Origin: JBFLYZ01 sp040756415
Lineage (GTDB): Bacteria; Bacteroidota; Bacteroidia; JADZBD01
Direction of reading: 5' to 3'
Assembly (NCBI GenBank): GCA_040756415.1
Contig: JBFLYZ010000113.1
Span: 1 to 5,527 of the forward strand
DNA length: 5,527 nt
Below are positions 4,890 through 5,527 of the stretch, piece by piece; positions within the stretch are counted from its first letter, which is position 1; the number at the start of each line of letters is the position of its first letter. The notes beneath the pieces are model-generated. The model did not search any database and was not told the origin of the DNA. It was given only the letters and a program-made list of their open reading frames with translations. The position numbers and the translations under genes are program-made.

Positions 4890-5527
4890 ATGTACATACG
4901 CCTCTCCGCCATTGTACTGCTACTTTTGTTTGCCTGCTCCAACACGGACGTAGCCGCACAATCCAACCAGGTCGATTCTCTTCTCATCGTACTTAAAACA
5001 TCCAGGAACGATACCAATAAAGTAAACCGGCTGAACGAGCTGGCGGAGAAATTCCGGTCAGGTGATCCAACGGGTGCCATGCGTTGCGCGAAGCTGGCGC
5101 TTGCCCTTTCCCAAAAGCTTCAGTATAAAAAAGGAACCGGGATCAGCCTCTACCATATAGCAAGCTTGACTGCCGATGACGTAGAGCAGCTAAAGTACCT
5201 GCTGCAGGCCCTGGAGGTTTTGGAACAGGGTACCGCGGACAACGCTTCGCTGCGCAGTAAAATATACAGGCAGATCGGAGAGATCCATTTCTACCAGGAT
5301 AATTTTGACCTGGCGCAGAAAAATTTCGAGATCTCGCTTGACCTGGCCAGCCTGGCGAAAGATTCCGTATCCATCGGCCGCACGCTGAACGGAATGGGTA
5401 ATATCCACCAGCGCAGGTTACAGCCTGAGAAGGCCCTCGAATATTACGAAAAGGCTTTGAAATACTCTGGAACCGCCCATAACGAGATGAATATCGCGCG
5501 CATACTGGGAAACATGGGGAACTCGCT
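4890..5527 (+). CDS. Exported TPR protein, N-terminal part (3' end outside window)
   Basis: The frame opens at ATG 4890 and stays open to the window edge (212 codons). The N-terminus has one Arg and a hydrophobic run (residues 5-15) ending in LFAC with Cys16, a plausible but imperfect lipobox; AAQ at 22-24 is an alternative signal peptidase I site. Next comes VDSLLIVLK (28-36) and NDTNKVNRLNELA (40-52), a lead-in typical of Bacteroidota periplasmic TPR sensors. TPR helices follow: about 47-79, 84-113, IYRQIGEIHFYQDNFDLAQK (125-144), then NGMGNIHQRRLQPEKALEYY (167-186), and a new unit starting at 203. In this family the TPR array is usually followed by a membrane helix and a histidine kinase, LuxR-type DNA-binding or cyclase domain, which would lie beyond the window, so the output cannot be named. 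It starts 24 bases after the SUMF1-like gene with no Shine-Dalgarno sequence. Confidence 0.85.
   Translation, partial: MYIRLSAIVLLLLFACSNTDVAAQSNQVDSLLIVLKTSRNDTNKVNRLNELAEKFRSGDPTGAMRCAKLALALSQKLQYKKGTGISLYHIASLTADDVEQLKYLLQALEVLEQGTADNASLRSKIYRQIGEIHFYQDNFDLAQKNFEISLDLASLAKDSVSIGRTLNGMGNIHQRRLQPEKALEYYEKALKYSGTAHNEMNIARILGNMGNS

Overview
The window most likely comes from a member of the Bacteroidota, probably a Chitinophagales or Sphingobacteriales-like lineage. The evidence is the protein families (a FISUMP-domain protein, a MORN-variant repeat protein of the YwqK type, a SUMF1-like exported protein, and a TPR protein whose N-terminus is typical of Bacteroidota sensor proteins), the absence of Shine-Dalgarno sequences, and a TAnnTTTG-type promoter box upstream of one gene. 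No tRNA, rRNA, CRISPR array, transposase or insertion sequence is visible. The lineage is an inference from these traits; no marker gene is present.

Layout. Bases 3-242 (+) are the 3' end of an AT-rich gene (about 35% G+C by hand count) that resembles the tail of a GIY-YIG nuclease-family protein. A short convergent gap with a hairpin follows. A FISUMP-domain exported protein runs on the minus strand (395-1051). Diverging from it, with a 114-base shared upstream region, is a plus-strand pair: a small lipoprotein with a lamin-tail-like domain (1166-1531) and an overlapping exported YD-repeat protein (1488-2498). After a 154-base convergent gap comes a very basic, exported MORN-variant repeat protein on the minus strand (2653-3798, or to 3849 with the longer start). 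Diverging from that is a second plus-strand pair: an exported SUMF1/FGE-fold protein (3933-4865) and, 24 bases later, the N-terminal 212 codons of an exported TPR protein (4890 to the window edge).

Function. Every complete gene here encodes a predicted exported or lipid-anchored protein, so the region from 395 onward reads as a block of envelope or secreted proteins built from repeat or ligand-binding scaffolds (FISUMP, lamin-tail-like, YD repeats, MORN-variant repeats, FGE-like fold, TPR). None carries a recognisable intact catalytic site. The alternating strands argue against one operon; only the two plus-strand pairs look co-transcribed. I found no convincing new multi-gene system. The points most worth a second look are the strongly cationic MORN-variant protein, the FGE-like protein with one of its two active-site cysteine positions replaced by aspartate, the almost leaderless promoter of the lipoprotein gene, and the unclear start of the YD-repeat gene.
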